From Propionibacterium australiense (GTDB taxonomy: Bacteria > Actinomycetota > Actinomycetes > Propionibacteriales > Propionibacteriaceae), in the NCBI RefSeq assembly GCF_003666605.1, contig NZ_RCIV01000004.1:1-64000 (forward strand): a DNA stretch of 64,000 bases, given 5' to 3'. The translations under genes and the position numbers were made by a program. Of the stretch, positions 57,550 through 64,000 are shown in pieces; within the stretch, counting starts at the first letter, position 1; every line of letters starts with the position of its first letter. The notes beneath the pieces are model-generated. The model ran no database searches and was not told the DNA's origin. It worked only from the letters and a program-made list of their open reading frames with translations.

Positions 57550-57719
57550 GAGCCCAAGAGTAAGGTCAGCTCACGACGCCGGGCTCACGGTCTCATCCGC
57601 GCCGCTCCCCGGTTCCCGTGCCCGGGGATTCGGCGGGCCTGCGGTCCCGCCCGCCGGGGCGACGGTCGGCAGGTGAACCCGCTGCCGGGGCGGGGTGCTC
57701 GCGGACTAACCTGTTGGCC
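57550..57719. promoter_or_regulatory. Divergent leaderless promoters of leuB and ilvE
   Basis: Minus-strand TACTCT (57557-57562) ends 7 bases before leuB, and plus-strand TAACCT (57707-57712) ends 7 bases before ilvE. Both mRNAs would start at the initiation codon, leaving no room for a leader-peptide attenuator or riboswitch, so control must be at the promoter. Confidence 0.55.
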
Positions 57720-58805
57720 ATGGCACTCACGTTCAGCACCCAGCGCACGCCTGCTCCCACCAGCGAACAGGACATCGCGACGATCAACGAGGATCCCGGT
57801 TTCGGCACCCACTTCACCGATCACATGGCCGTCATCGACTGGGACCAGGAGAGGGGCTGGACGGACGCCAGGATCGAGCCGGTCAACGACTACGCGCTGA
57901 CGCCGGCCGGGGCGGTCTTCCACTACGCGCAGGAGGTCTTCGAGGGGCTCAAGGCGTACCGGCACGCCGACGGCTCGATCTGGCTGTTCCGCCCCGAGAG
58001 CAACGGTCAGCGCTTCGCCAACTCGTCCCGTCGGGTGGCCCTGCCGCAGCTGCCCGTCGAGGACTTCGTCAACTCCGTGCGCGAACTCGTCAGGATCGAC
58101 GCCGGCTGGGTCCCGTCCGGGCACGAGCAGAGCCTCTACCTGCGGCCATTCTCGATCGCCAGCGAGGCCTACCTCGGCGTCCGCCCGGCCCGCCAGGTGC
58201 GCTACGCCGTCATCGCCTCCCCGGTCGGCGTCTACTTCACCGGCGGCATCGTCCCCGTCGACATCTGGGTCGAGTCGCACTACAGCCGAGTCGCCAACGG
58301 TGGCACCGGTGAGGCCAAGTGCGGAGGCAACTACGCGGCCAGCCTCCTGCCCCAGGAACTGGCCTACGACAAGGGCTGCAGCCAGGTCATGTTCGTCGAC
58401 AACGCCGAGCACCGCTGGCTCGAGGAGCTGGGCGGCATGAACGTCTGCCTCGTCACCTCGGACGGCAAGCTCGTCACGCCCCCGCTGAACGGCAACATCC
58501 TGCCGGGCATCACCCGCGACTCGCTGCTCGCCCTGGCGCCCGAGGCCGGTCTCGAACCGGTCGAGCGCCCCGTGGACATCGCCGAGGTCTACGCCGGAGT
58601 CGCAGACGGCACCATCAGCGAGATGTTCGCCTGCGGCACCGCGGCGGTCATCACCCCCATCGGCAGCCTCGTCAACGAGGAGGGACGCCACGAGGTGCCC
58701 GTGCCCGCCGATGGCGGGAAGACGATCGCCCTGCGCAACATGCTGCTCGACATCCAGTACGGCCGTGTCGAGGACACGCGCGGCTGGATGCAGCAGGTCT
58801 GCTGA
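57720..58805 (+). CDS. ilvE: Branched-chain amino acid aminotransferase
   Basis: Final transamination in leucine, isoleucine and valine synthesis. The 361-residue fold-type IV PLP enzyme has VFHYAQEVFEGLKAYR, LYLRPF, GEAKCGGNYA with the PLP Lys K200, and EMFACGTAAVITPIG. Length fits the actinobacterial group. ATG 57720 is leaderless. The citramalate-synthase-like gene lies 49 bases downstream. Confidence 0.97.
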   Translation: MALTFSTQRTPAPTSEQDIATINEDPGFGTHFTDHMAVIDWDQERGWTDARIEPVNDYALTPAGAVFHYAQEVFEGLKAYRHADGSIWLFRPESNGQRFANSSRRVALPQLPVEDFVNSVRELVRIDAGWVPSGHEQSLYLRPFSIASEAYLGVRPARQVRYAVIASPVGVYFTGGIVPVDIWVESHYSRVANGGTGEAKCGGNYAASLLPQELAYDKGCSQVMFVDNAEHRWLEELGGMNVCLVTSDGKLVTPPLNGNILPGITRDSLLALAPEAGLEPVERPVDIAEVYAGVADGTISEMFACGTAAVITPIGSLVNEEGRHEVPVPADGGKTIALRNMLLDIQYGRVEDTRGWMQQVC

Positions 58806-58828
58806 GTCCGGTTCGCGTACCTTCCCCG

Positions 58829-58858
58829 ATGAGTGAACTGCCGTCAGGTCGACGATGA
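58829..58858 (+). CDS. Possible leaderless 9-codon leader ORF before the CimA-like gene
   Basis: TACCTT (58818-58823) is followed after 5 bases by ATG 58829, which opens MSELPSGRR and stops at TGA 58856-58858. That stop overlaps the ATG of the CimA-like gene as ATGA. Translation of the mini-ORF could hand ribosomes to the main gene. Confidence 0.35.
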   Translation: MSELPSGRR

Positions 58859-60456
58859 TTCCGCTGCGCCCGGACTCGCTGGAGCTGTACGACACGACCC
58901 TCAGCGCGAGCGCCCAGCGGGCCGGCGTGCCGCTGACGCTGCACGACCGGATCCGCGTGCTCGAACGGATCGACGTCATCGGCGTCGCCTTCATCGAAGG
59001 GGGCCGGCCGGCGGCCTCCCTGCGTGACAAGGAGTTCTTCGCGCGGGCGGCCCGCGTGCCGCTGCGCAGCGCCAGCCTCGTCGCCATCGGCTCGGTGCGC
59101 CGTCCCGGCACTGTCGCAGCGGATGATCCGCAGATCGCCGTGCTACGGGACGTCGGCACGCGCTTCGTGACCGTCACTGCCACCGCTCATGACCTGCACG
59201 TCGGCCAGGGGCTGCGGGCCAGCCTGGACGAGAACCTCATGATGCTCTCGGACACCGTCAGGCATCTGGTCGCCGAGGGCAAACAGGTCATCGTCGACGC
59301 AGAGCACTACTTCGACGGTTTCGCCCGCAACCCGGCATACGCCCTCGAGGTCGTGCGCACCGCGGCCGAGGCCGGTGCCCGCACCGTCGTGCTGTGCGAC
59401 ACGAATGGCGGCATGCTGCCGGACTGGATCGCCGACGCGGTCTCGGCCACCACGTCGATCGGCGTCGACCTGGGGATCCGCTGCGAGAACGACAGCGGAT
59501 GCGCCGTCGCGAACTCGCTGGCAGGGCTCGGCGCCGGTGCCGTCCACGTCCAGGGCGCCGTCAACGGCTACGGTGCCCGTGCCGGCACGACGGACGTGAC
59601 GACCCTGATCCCCGATCTGCAACTCAAGTACGGGTGGCCGGTGGTCACTGCTGAGCAGTTGCGGGAACTGACGCGGACGGCGCGGGTGGTCGGCGAGATC
59701 ACGGCTCAGCCGGTCTGCCCCCGCCAGCCCTACGTGGGGGAGTCCGCCTTCGCCAACCCGGCGGGTCCGCACGCGGCCGCCATGAGGGTCAACGCCGATC
59801 TCCACCAGCACGTCGATCCCCGCAGCGTCGGCAATGACATGCGGCTGCTCGTCTCCGACCTGACCGGGCGCGCCAACATCCAGGTCGCCGGCGCCCAGCT
59901 CGGCCTCGACCTGGCGGACCGGGCCGTCGTCAGTGAGGTCGCCCGGGCCGTTCACGAACGCGAGACCCGCGGCTATGCCTACGAGGCCGCCGATGCCAGC
60001 TTCGAACTGCTCGTGCGCCGCATGCGCGGCGAACTCGTGACGCCGCCCTTCACGGTGCTCGGCTGGCGCGTCATGACCGGGCAGCAGGGCGAGGGGCCGG
60101 AGGCCACGGCCCCTGCCGAGGCCGTCGTCCGGATCATCGCAGACGGCGCTCACCGGTCCTGCACCGGTGCCGGCACCGGCCCCGTCAAGGCCCTCGGCCA
60201 GGCGCTGCGCCGTGCGCTCGACGGTGTCCATCCGCAGGTGAAGGACTACGAACTCGCCGACTACCGCGTGCGCCTGATCCGGCCCGGTCGCGGCTCCGAT
60301 GCCACGGTGCGGGTGCTCATCGACACGTCCTGCCACGGGCGCACCTGGACAACCGTCGGCGTCGGCGAGAACATCGTCGAGGCCAGCTGGGAGGCCCTGA
60401 CGGAGGCCTTCGTGTACGGGCTGGTCAAGGGCTGCGGCCAGGACCTCGAGACCTGA
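58855..60456 (+). CDS. Citramalate-synthase-like protein with degenerate active site
   Basis: A 533-residue protein clearly of the CimA/LeuA family: LYDTTL start, FIEGG, DAEHYFDGFARNPAYA, VLCDTNGGMLPDWI, GCAVANSLA, VGNDMRLLVSDLTGRANI, and a C-terminal LeuA allosteric domain (about 420-530, TVGVGENIVEASWEALT). The catalytic TTLRDG reads TTLSAS (S17-A18); the metal ligands HxH read R209-C-E211; GERxGN reads GARAGT (A241, T245); and the AHKAG loop is ANPAG (N301), while H306 stays. With the metal site gone it is probably inactive as an aldol condensing enzyme; a regulatory or new role is inference. Confidence 0.85.
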   Translation: MIPLRPDSLELYDTTLSASAQRAGVPLTLHDRIRVLERIDVIGVAFIEGGRPAASLRDKEFFARAARVPLRSASLVAIGSVRRPGTVAADDPQIAVLRDVGTRFVTVTATAHDLHVGQGLRASLDENLMMLSDTVRHLVAEGKQVIVDAEHYFDGFARNPAYALEVVRTAAEAGARTVVLCDTNGGMLPDWIADAVSATTSIGVDLGIRCENDSGCAVANSLAGLGAGAVHVQGAVNGYGARAGTTDVTTLIPDLQLKYGWPVVTAEQLRELTRTARVVGEITAQPVCPRQPYVGESAFANPAGPHAAAMRVNADLHQHVDPRSVGNDMRLLVSDLTGRANIQVAGAQLGLDLADRAVVSEVARAVHERETRGYAYEAADASFELLVRRMRGELVTPPFTVLGWRVMTGQQGEGPEATAPAEAVVRIIADGAHRSCTGAGTGPVKALGQALRRALDGVHPQVKDYELADYRVRLIRPGRGSDATVRVLIDTSCHGRTWTTVGVGENIVEASWEALTEAFVYGLVKGCGQDLET

Positions 60457-60549
60457 ACCGCGGCGGGGTCGACGTGGCGGCACGGGTCCCGGGCGGGGGC
60501 CGGGTCGCGCGCATGCCCTCGTCATCGGGCCACGGGATAGATTGGGCCC

Positions 60550-61392
60550 ATGCGTATCGCCCGTTTCGCCACGGCCGGGGCGGATCCGGCCTATGGAATC
60601 GTTGAACTGGAGGCCGACGGCGGCCAGCACCCGGACACGATCGCCACGATCAGCGGTGACCCGCTCGCCGGCCCCGTCAACTTCACCGGAGCCCGCCACC
60701 GGCTCGACGAGGTGCGACTCCTCGCGCCGGTGATCCCGCGCAGCAAGGTCGTGGCGGTGGCCCGCAACTACGCCGAGCACGCCGCGGAACTCGGCAACGA
60801 GGTGGACGAGAAGCCCCTGCTCTTCCTCAAGCCGAATACGAGCGTCATCGGTCCCGGTGAACCCATCGTCAAGCCGGTCGAGACCGGTGACCTGCACTAC
60901 GAGGGCGAGCTCGCGGTCGTCATCGGACGCATCTGCCGCCAGGTCCCGCCGGAACGAGCCGGCGAGGTCATCCTCGGTTTCACCTGCGCCAACGACGTCA
61001 CCGCGCGTGACATCCAGCGTGCCGAGAGCCAGTGGACGCGAGCCAAGGGATTCGACAGCTTCTGTCCGCTCGGGCCATGGATCGCGGCCCACGTCGACCT
61101 GGCCGGTGCAGGGCACCTGAGCATCCGGACGAGCGTCGACGGTCAGCTGCGTCAGGACGGCAACACCGCCGACATGGTCCACCCCATCGCCGAGCTCATC
61201 TCGTACGTCTCGGCGTTCACGACCCTGCTGCCCGGTGACGTCATCCTCACCGGTACCCCCGTCGGGGTCGGCCCGATGGAAGCCGGTCAGCAGGTCAGCG
61301 TCGAGATCGAGTCGATCGGCACCCTGACCAATCCGGTCATCGATGCCGCCGACGATCACAGCTTCGATCCCGGCGAGCCCGAGGCCCGGTGA
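60550..61392 (+). CDS. Fumarylacetoacetate hydrolase family protein
   Basis: A 280-residue FAH-domain enzyme with PRSKVVAVARNYAEHAAEL, FLKPNTSVIGPGEPI, the metal-binding YEGELAVVIGR, NDVTARDIQ, and PGDVILTGTPVGVG. Members hydrolyse or decarboxylate dioxo-acids; the substrate is not known here. TAGATT ends 6 bases before the ATG. In mycobacteria an FAH gene sits near gltX in the leu region, as here near leu genes. The next gene overlaps its stop. Confidence 0.9.
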   Translation: MRIARFATAGADPAYGIVELEADGGQHPDTIATISGDPLAGPVNFTGARHRLDEVRLLAPVIPRSKVVAVARNYAEHAAELGNEVDEKPLLFLKPNTSVIGPGEPIVKPVETGDLHYEGELAVVIGRICRQVPPERAGEVILGFTCANDVTARDIQRAESQWTRAKGFDSFCPLGPWIAAHVDLAGAGHLSIRTSVDGQLRQDGNTADMVHPIAELISYVSAFTTLLPGDVILTGTPVGVGPMEAGQQVSVEIESIGTLTNPVIDAADDHSFDPGEPEAR

Positions 61393-62459
61393 GCGGCAGC
61401 AGGAGGAGTCGGGGGCGGTCCCACCAGCAGCCCGCGGCCCAGCGGCGCGCCACTCGGCAGGTCCATGGGCGCGGCGGGGCGGTGAACGGCCAGCCGGTGC
61501 GCCGGCGTCCCGCGTCCCAGTCCCCGCCCGTCCCCGAGCCCCTCGTCGGCGTCCGGCCCGGTGTCCCCGCCGCCGGTGCCGGCTACACCGAGGTGATGAT
61601 CGACGGCTCTGCCAGCTGCCGCACCCGGGCCGCACTCGGCCTCATCACGGTGGCGTTCGGTTACCTGGTCGTCACGACGCTGCTCATGTACGCCGGCAGC
61701 GCTGTCTCATGGCTCGCCCGCGGGCGCGATGGCTCGTTCTCCGAGGGCTATGCGCGCGTCGCCTCCTACGGGGTCGTCGAGGGCGTGGCCGTCGTCAATC
61801 TCGCGCTGGCCGCGGTGACGCTCGTCGTCCTGGCCGTCGCCCGCTGGATCAACGGGCGCGCCCCGGGCTGGCTCTGCTCGGTCCAGGGGTGCCTGCGTCC
61901 GGCCCTGCTCGGGATCGGAGTCGTGGTCGGTCTCGTCGTCCTCAACGGGGTCTATCTGCTCAGCCGCATCGGTCGGGAGTGGGACACCGACCCGCCCTCC
62001 CGCGCCTGGCTGTGGGTGCTGCTCGTCGTGCTCACCTCACCTCTGCAGGCGGCCGGCGAGGAGTTCCTGTTCCGCGGCTACGTGCAGCAGGCGGTCGGTG
62101 CGCTCACCGGGCGCCGCTGGATCGCCGTGGGGGCCAGTGCACTGGTCTTCGCCCTCATGCACGGCACGCAGAACGCGGCCCTGTTCGCCGACCGTCTGGG
62201 TTTCGGTCTGGTGGCCGCGGGCATGGTCGTTGCGACCGGGGGGCTGGAGGCCTCGATCGCCGTGCACGCCGCCAACAATGTGAGCAGCTTCTGCTACGCC
62301 ATCGCCGCCGGCACGCTCACCAAGACCCGCCAGCTCACCGAGACCAGCTGGTCGACGACCGCGTTCAACCTCGTCGCGTACGTGATCAGCGGTGCCCTCA
62401 TGGTGCTCGTGGCGCGCCTTCTCGCGGTGCGTCGTGCAACGGACCAGACCCTGGTTTGA
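61389..62459 (+). CDS. CPBP-family intramembrane protease
   Basis: A 356-residue protein with a disordered basic N-terminus (about 1-60) and eight hydrophobic helices. The CPBP motifs are AAGEEFLFRGYVQQ (Glu pair), FALMHGTQN (His) and AVHAANN (His/Asn) in the abortive-infection/CAAX-protease fold. Such proteases process prenylated or peptide substrates; the target is unknown. GTG 61389 overlaps the FAH stop as GTGA. Confidence 0.88.
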   Translation: MSGSRRSRGRSHQQPAAQRRATRQVHGRGGAVNGQPVRRRPASQSPPVPEPLVGVRPGVPAAGAGYTEVMIDGSASCRTRAALGLITVAFGYLVVTTLLMYAGSAVSWLARGRDGSFSEGYARVASYGVVEGVAVVNLALAAVTLVVLAVARWINGRAPGWLCSVQGCLRPALLGIGVVVGLVVLNGVYLLSRIGREWDTDPPSRAWLWVLLVVLTSPLQAAGEEFLFRGYVQQAVGALTGRRWIAVGASALVFALMHGTQNAALFADRLGFGLVAAGMVVATGGLEASIAVHAANNVSSFCYAIAAGTLTKTRQLTETSWSTTAFNLVAYVISGALMVLVARLLAVRRATDQTLV

Positions 62460-62485
62460 TTCTTGGTGCGTGCATACACTAGAGT
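62456..62485 (+). promoter_or_regulatory. Promoter of tRNA-Gln
   Basis: TTGATT (62456-62461), an 18-base spacer and TAGAGT (62480-62485), about 40 bases before the tRNA. It overlaps the stop codon of the CPBP gene. Confidence 0.6.
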
Positions 62486-62524
62486 TCTGGTCCGTCGCCG
62501 ACGCGGGGAGACCCGCCGAGTCGA

Positions 62525-62599
62525 TGGGGTATGGGGTAATTGGCAGCCCTACGGATTCTGGTTCCGTCAGTCCAGGTTCGAGTCCTGGTACCCCAGCCA
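62525..62599 (+). tRNA. tRNA-Gln (anticodon CTG)
   Basis: A full cloverleaf. The acceptor stem TGGGGTA pairs with TACCCCA (62589-62595), followed by discriminator G and an encoded CCA (62597-62599). The anticodon arm is ACGGA-TTCTGGT-TCCGT, giving CTG; the T arm has the standard TTCGAGT loop. The acceptor stem matches other bacterial tRNA-Gln. Confidence 0.96.
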
Positions 62600-62624
62600 G
62601 AGCAGTGTTCTCGGCCCGGCCGGT

Positions 62625-62653
62625 TTGAGACGCGGCTCTCGGGACGCTAGCCT
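62625..62653 (+). promoter_or_regulatory. Promoter of tRNA-Glu
   Basis: TTGAGA (62625-62630), a 17-base spacer and TAGCCT (62648-62653), about 44 bases before the tRNA, so tRNA-Glu can be transcribed separately from tRNA-Gln. Confidence 0.6.
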
Positions 62654-62696
62654 TTCGGGGGCTGGTGAGGCCCGGTCACAAGTGAACACAGATCCT

Positions 62697-62772
62697 GGCC
62701 CCGTTGTGTAGCGGCCTAGCACGCGGCCCTCTCAAGGCTGAAACGGCGGTTCGAATCCGCTCGGGGCTACCA
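62697..62772 (+). tRNA. tRNA-Glu (anticodon CTC)
   Basis: Acceptor stem GGCCCCG pairs with CGGGGCT (62762-62768, one G-T pair), then discriminator A and an encoded CCA (62770-62772). The anticodon arm CGGCC-CTCTCAA-GGCTG gives CTC; the T loop is TTCGAAT. The pair of tRNA-Gln and tRNA-Glu beside an ltbR gene is typical of actinobacteria. Confidence 0.96.
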
Positions 62773-62778
62773 GGGAAC

Positions 62779-62809
62779 GAGGGGCCGGTCCACTGCGAGC
62801 CGGCCCCTC
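62779..62809 (+). terminator. Terminator after tRNA-Glu
   Basis: Perfect 10-bp stem GAGGGGCCGG (62779-62788) and CCGGCCCCTC (62800-62809) with an 11-base loop, 6 bases after the tRNA CCA. No T run follows. Confidence 0.75.
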
Positions 62810-62864
62810 CGCTCGTGCGGAGGCTCCGTTGAACGCCCGATCCGCCGCGGCCTAGCCTGGGTCC

Positions 62865-63434
62865 ATGCTGGACTATGCGGTCCACGACGAGCAGCGCACG
62901 ATCGGCACGGCGCAGTGCATCGAGCGGTTCGTCGACGTGCCGCGGTTCCTCGAGTACTGCCGCGGGTGCCCGGCCCATGGACGCACCTGGGCCTGCCCGG
63001 AGTTCGACTTCGATCCGCTGGGCATCTGGACGAGCCGGCAGTGGTTCCACGTCATCACCCGTACCATCACCTTCGGCGCCGAGCAGCGCGGGCGCCATGT
63101 CGACCCCGATGACCTGCGGTCGCAGGTCATCGCCCTGTTCGCCCGGGAGAAACGGCGGCTGCGGCACCGTCTCGTCGTGCTGCGGGCCGGCCATCCCGGG
63201 GCGGTGCCCCTGCTGGCCGGATCCTGCGAGCTGTGCGAGCGCTGCACCCGCCTCGACGGGCGGCCCTGCGCCCGCCCAGAGCACCTCATGTACTCGATCG
63301 AGTCGATTGGCGGCGACGTCGTGCACCTGGTGCGCGAGCTGTTCGGCATCCAGATGCAATGGAGCGACGGGACACGCCTGCCCGAGGCCTATCACCTGAC
63401 CGTCGGTCTGCTGAGCGACGAGCCGGTGCTGTGA
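62865..63434 (+). CDS. DUF2284 predicted metal-binding protein
   Basis: A 189-residue Cys-rich protein with CRGCPAHGRTWACPEFDFDP in the N-terminal half and CELCERCTRLDGRPCARP in the C-terminal half, the pattern of DUF2284, which probably binds a metal or iron-sulfur cluster. TAGCCT ends 6 bases before the ATG. Function unknown; it is convergent with the ltbR-type gene. Confidence 0.88.
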   Translation: MLDYAVHDEQRTIGTAQCIERFVDVPRFLEYCRGCPAHGRTWACPEFDFDPLGIWTSRQWFHVITRTITFGAEQRGRHVDPDDLRSQVIALFAREKRRLRHRLVVLRAGHPGAVPLLAGSCELCERCTRLDGRPCARPEHLMYSIESIGGDVVHLVRELFGIQMQWSDGTRLPEAYHLTVGLLSDEPVL

Positions 63435-63452
63435 GCGGACCGCGCCCTGGGA

Positions 63453-64000
63453 TCACTCGTCGCCGTGCGCCCGGCGCAGCACCTCCGACAACCGCTCCCC
63501 GGCGGCGATGACGGCCGGCGCGTGCAGGCGGCCGGGCTGGCGGGTGAGACGCTCGATGGGGCCCGAGACCGAGACCGCGGCGATGACCTTGCCCGTGGGG
63601 GAACACACGGGAGCGGACACGGAGGCGACGCCGGCCTCACGTTCGCCGACCGACTGGGCCCAGCCGCGGCGGCGCACCGTCGTCAGGGCCATCGCCGAGA
63701 AGCTGGCGCTGGGCAGGGTCGCGGCGATGCGCTCCGGCTCGTCCCAGGCGAGCAGCACCTGGGCGGCCGAACCCGCGTTCATCGTCAGCTGGGCGCCGAC
63801 GGGAATCGTGTCGCGCAGCCCGCTGGGCCGTTCTGCCGCGGCGGCGCAGATGCGGATGTCGCCCTGGCGGCGGTACAGTTGAGCGGACTCACCGGTGATG
63901 TCACGCAGTCGGGCGAGGATCGGGCCGGCAGTCGCCAGCAGGCGATCCTCACCGGCTGCCGATGCCAGTTCGACCAGGCGCGGACCCAGGACGAAGCGGC
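63453..64000 (-). CDS. ltbR: IclR-family regulator, NdgR/LtbR type (C-terminal part, cut by window edge)
   Basis: The leftward frame is open to the window's right edge, giving 182 visible codons. The visible part is the IclR effector domain: RFVLGPRLVELASAAGEDRLL, GESAQLYRRQGDIRICAAAA, SGLRDTIPVG, RRRGWAQSVGEREAGVASVSAPV and GPIERLTR. From memory this closely resembles Streptomyces NdgR and Corynebacterium LtbR, which regulate leucine (leuCD, leuB) and other amino acid genes. The DNA-binding half and leuCD would lie beyond the edge. Confidence 0.9.
   Translation of the reverse strand, partial: RFVLGPRLVELASAAGEDRLLATAGPILARLRDITGESAQLYRRQGDIRICAAAAERPSGLRDTIPVGAQLTMNAGSAAQVLLAWDEPERIAATLPSASFSAMALTTVRRRGWAQSVGEREAGVASVSAPVCSPTGKVIAAVSVSGPIERLTRQPGRLHAPAVIAAGERLSEVLRRAHGDE

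Noticed and set aside
57550-57719. Leucine leader peptide or riboswitch ahead of leuB or ilvE
   Set aside because: Both genes have -10 hexamers 7 bases before the start, leaving no leader, and no run of Leu, Ile or Val codons was found.

Overview
The window is a continuous stretch of high-GC chromosome from an actinobacterium. GTG and TTG starts, GTGA/ATGA overlaps, a WhiB protein, accA3/accD5/accE genes, a perM-like gene next to purN-purH, and an NdgR/LtbR-type IclR regulator all point there. Combined with a one-piece pyruvate:ferredoxin oxidoreductase and a eukaryotic-type NADP isocitrate dehydrogenase, a member of the Propionibacteriaceae or a close relative is the most likely source; this is inference, as no rRNA is present. 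I see no insertion sequence, prophage, CRISPR array or origin.

Layout. 1-842: an overlapping pair of exported proteins of lower GC, the second cut by the window edge. 1061-2510: dapB and an LmeA-like protein. 2613-6511: a PspC/LiaF-like envelope-stress module, with three leftward genes divergent from a PspC-fused histidine kinase and its LuxR-type regulator. 6559-15480: cardiolipin synthase, pcrA, perM-purN-purH, folD-DUF3017. 15481-17574: an AT-rich leader, a secreted protein that stops right after LPKTG, and an LCP protein. 17624-20127: mdh and icd, convergently placed relative to their neighbours and with terminators. 20174-25223: CorC-like protein, a kinase-like protein, and a GntR(YtrA)-ABC operon. 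25282-34650: DUF2510 protein, PutP, RNase HI fusion, enoyl-CoA hydratase-like protein, metG, sirtuin, DUF2207. 34879-39878: nifJ and a DHOD-like partner. 39884-56450: editing protein, 2H phosphoesterase, Dps, then an order well known from mycobacteria (accA3, nei, maf, accE, accD5, birA, PH-domain protein, purK-purE, LCP, manC, whiB2, zincin-like protein). 56491-64000: leuB, ilvE, a citramalate-synthase-like protein, FAH hydrolase, CPBP protease, tRNA-Gln, tRNA-Glu, a DUF2284 protein and ltbR.

How the genes work together. Purine synthesis (purN, purH, purK, purE) and one-carbon supply (folD) sit in two blocks. Central carbon is covered by nifJ, mdh and icd. Acyl-CoA carboxylation has its biotinylated alpha, beta and epsilon subunits and the biotin ligase close together. 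The envelope is served by cls, the LmeA-like protein, two LCP proteins, manC, DUF2207 and the PspC module. The right end is a branched-chain amino acid locus.

Two general observations stand out. First, more than twenty genes have a TAnnnT-like -10 hexamer 6-7 bases before an ATG or GTG, so most monocistronic genes here look leaderless; several such promoters open instead on tiny ORFs that end at, or lie ahead of, the main gene. Second, the citramalate-synthase-like protein at 58855-60456 keeps the family scaffold and regulatory domain but has lost four catalytic or metal-binding motifs, which suggests a pseudoenzyme in the leucine/isoleucine locus.
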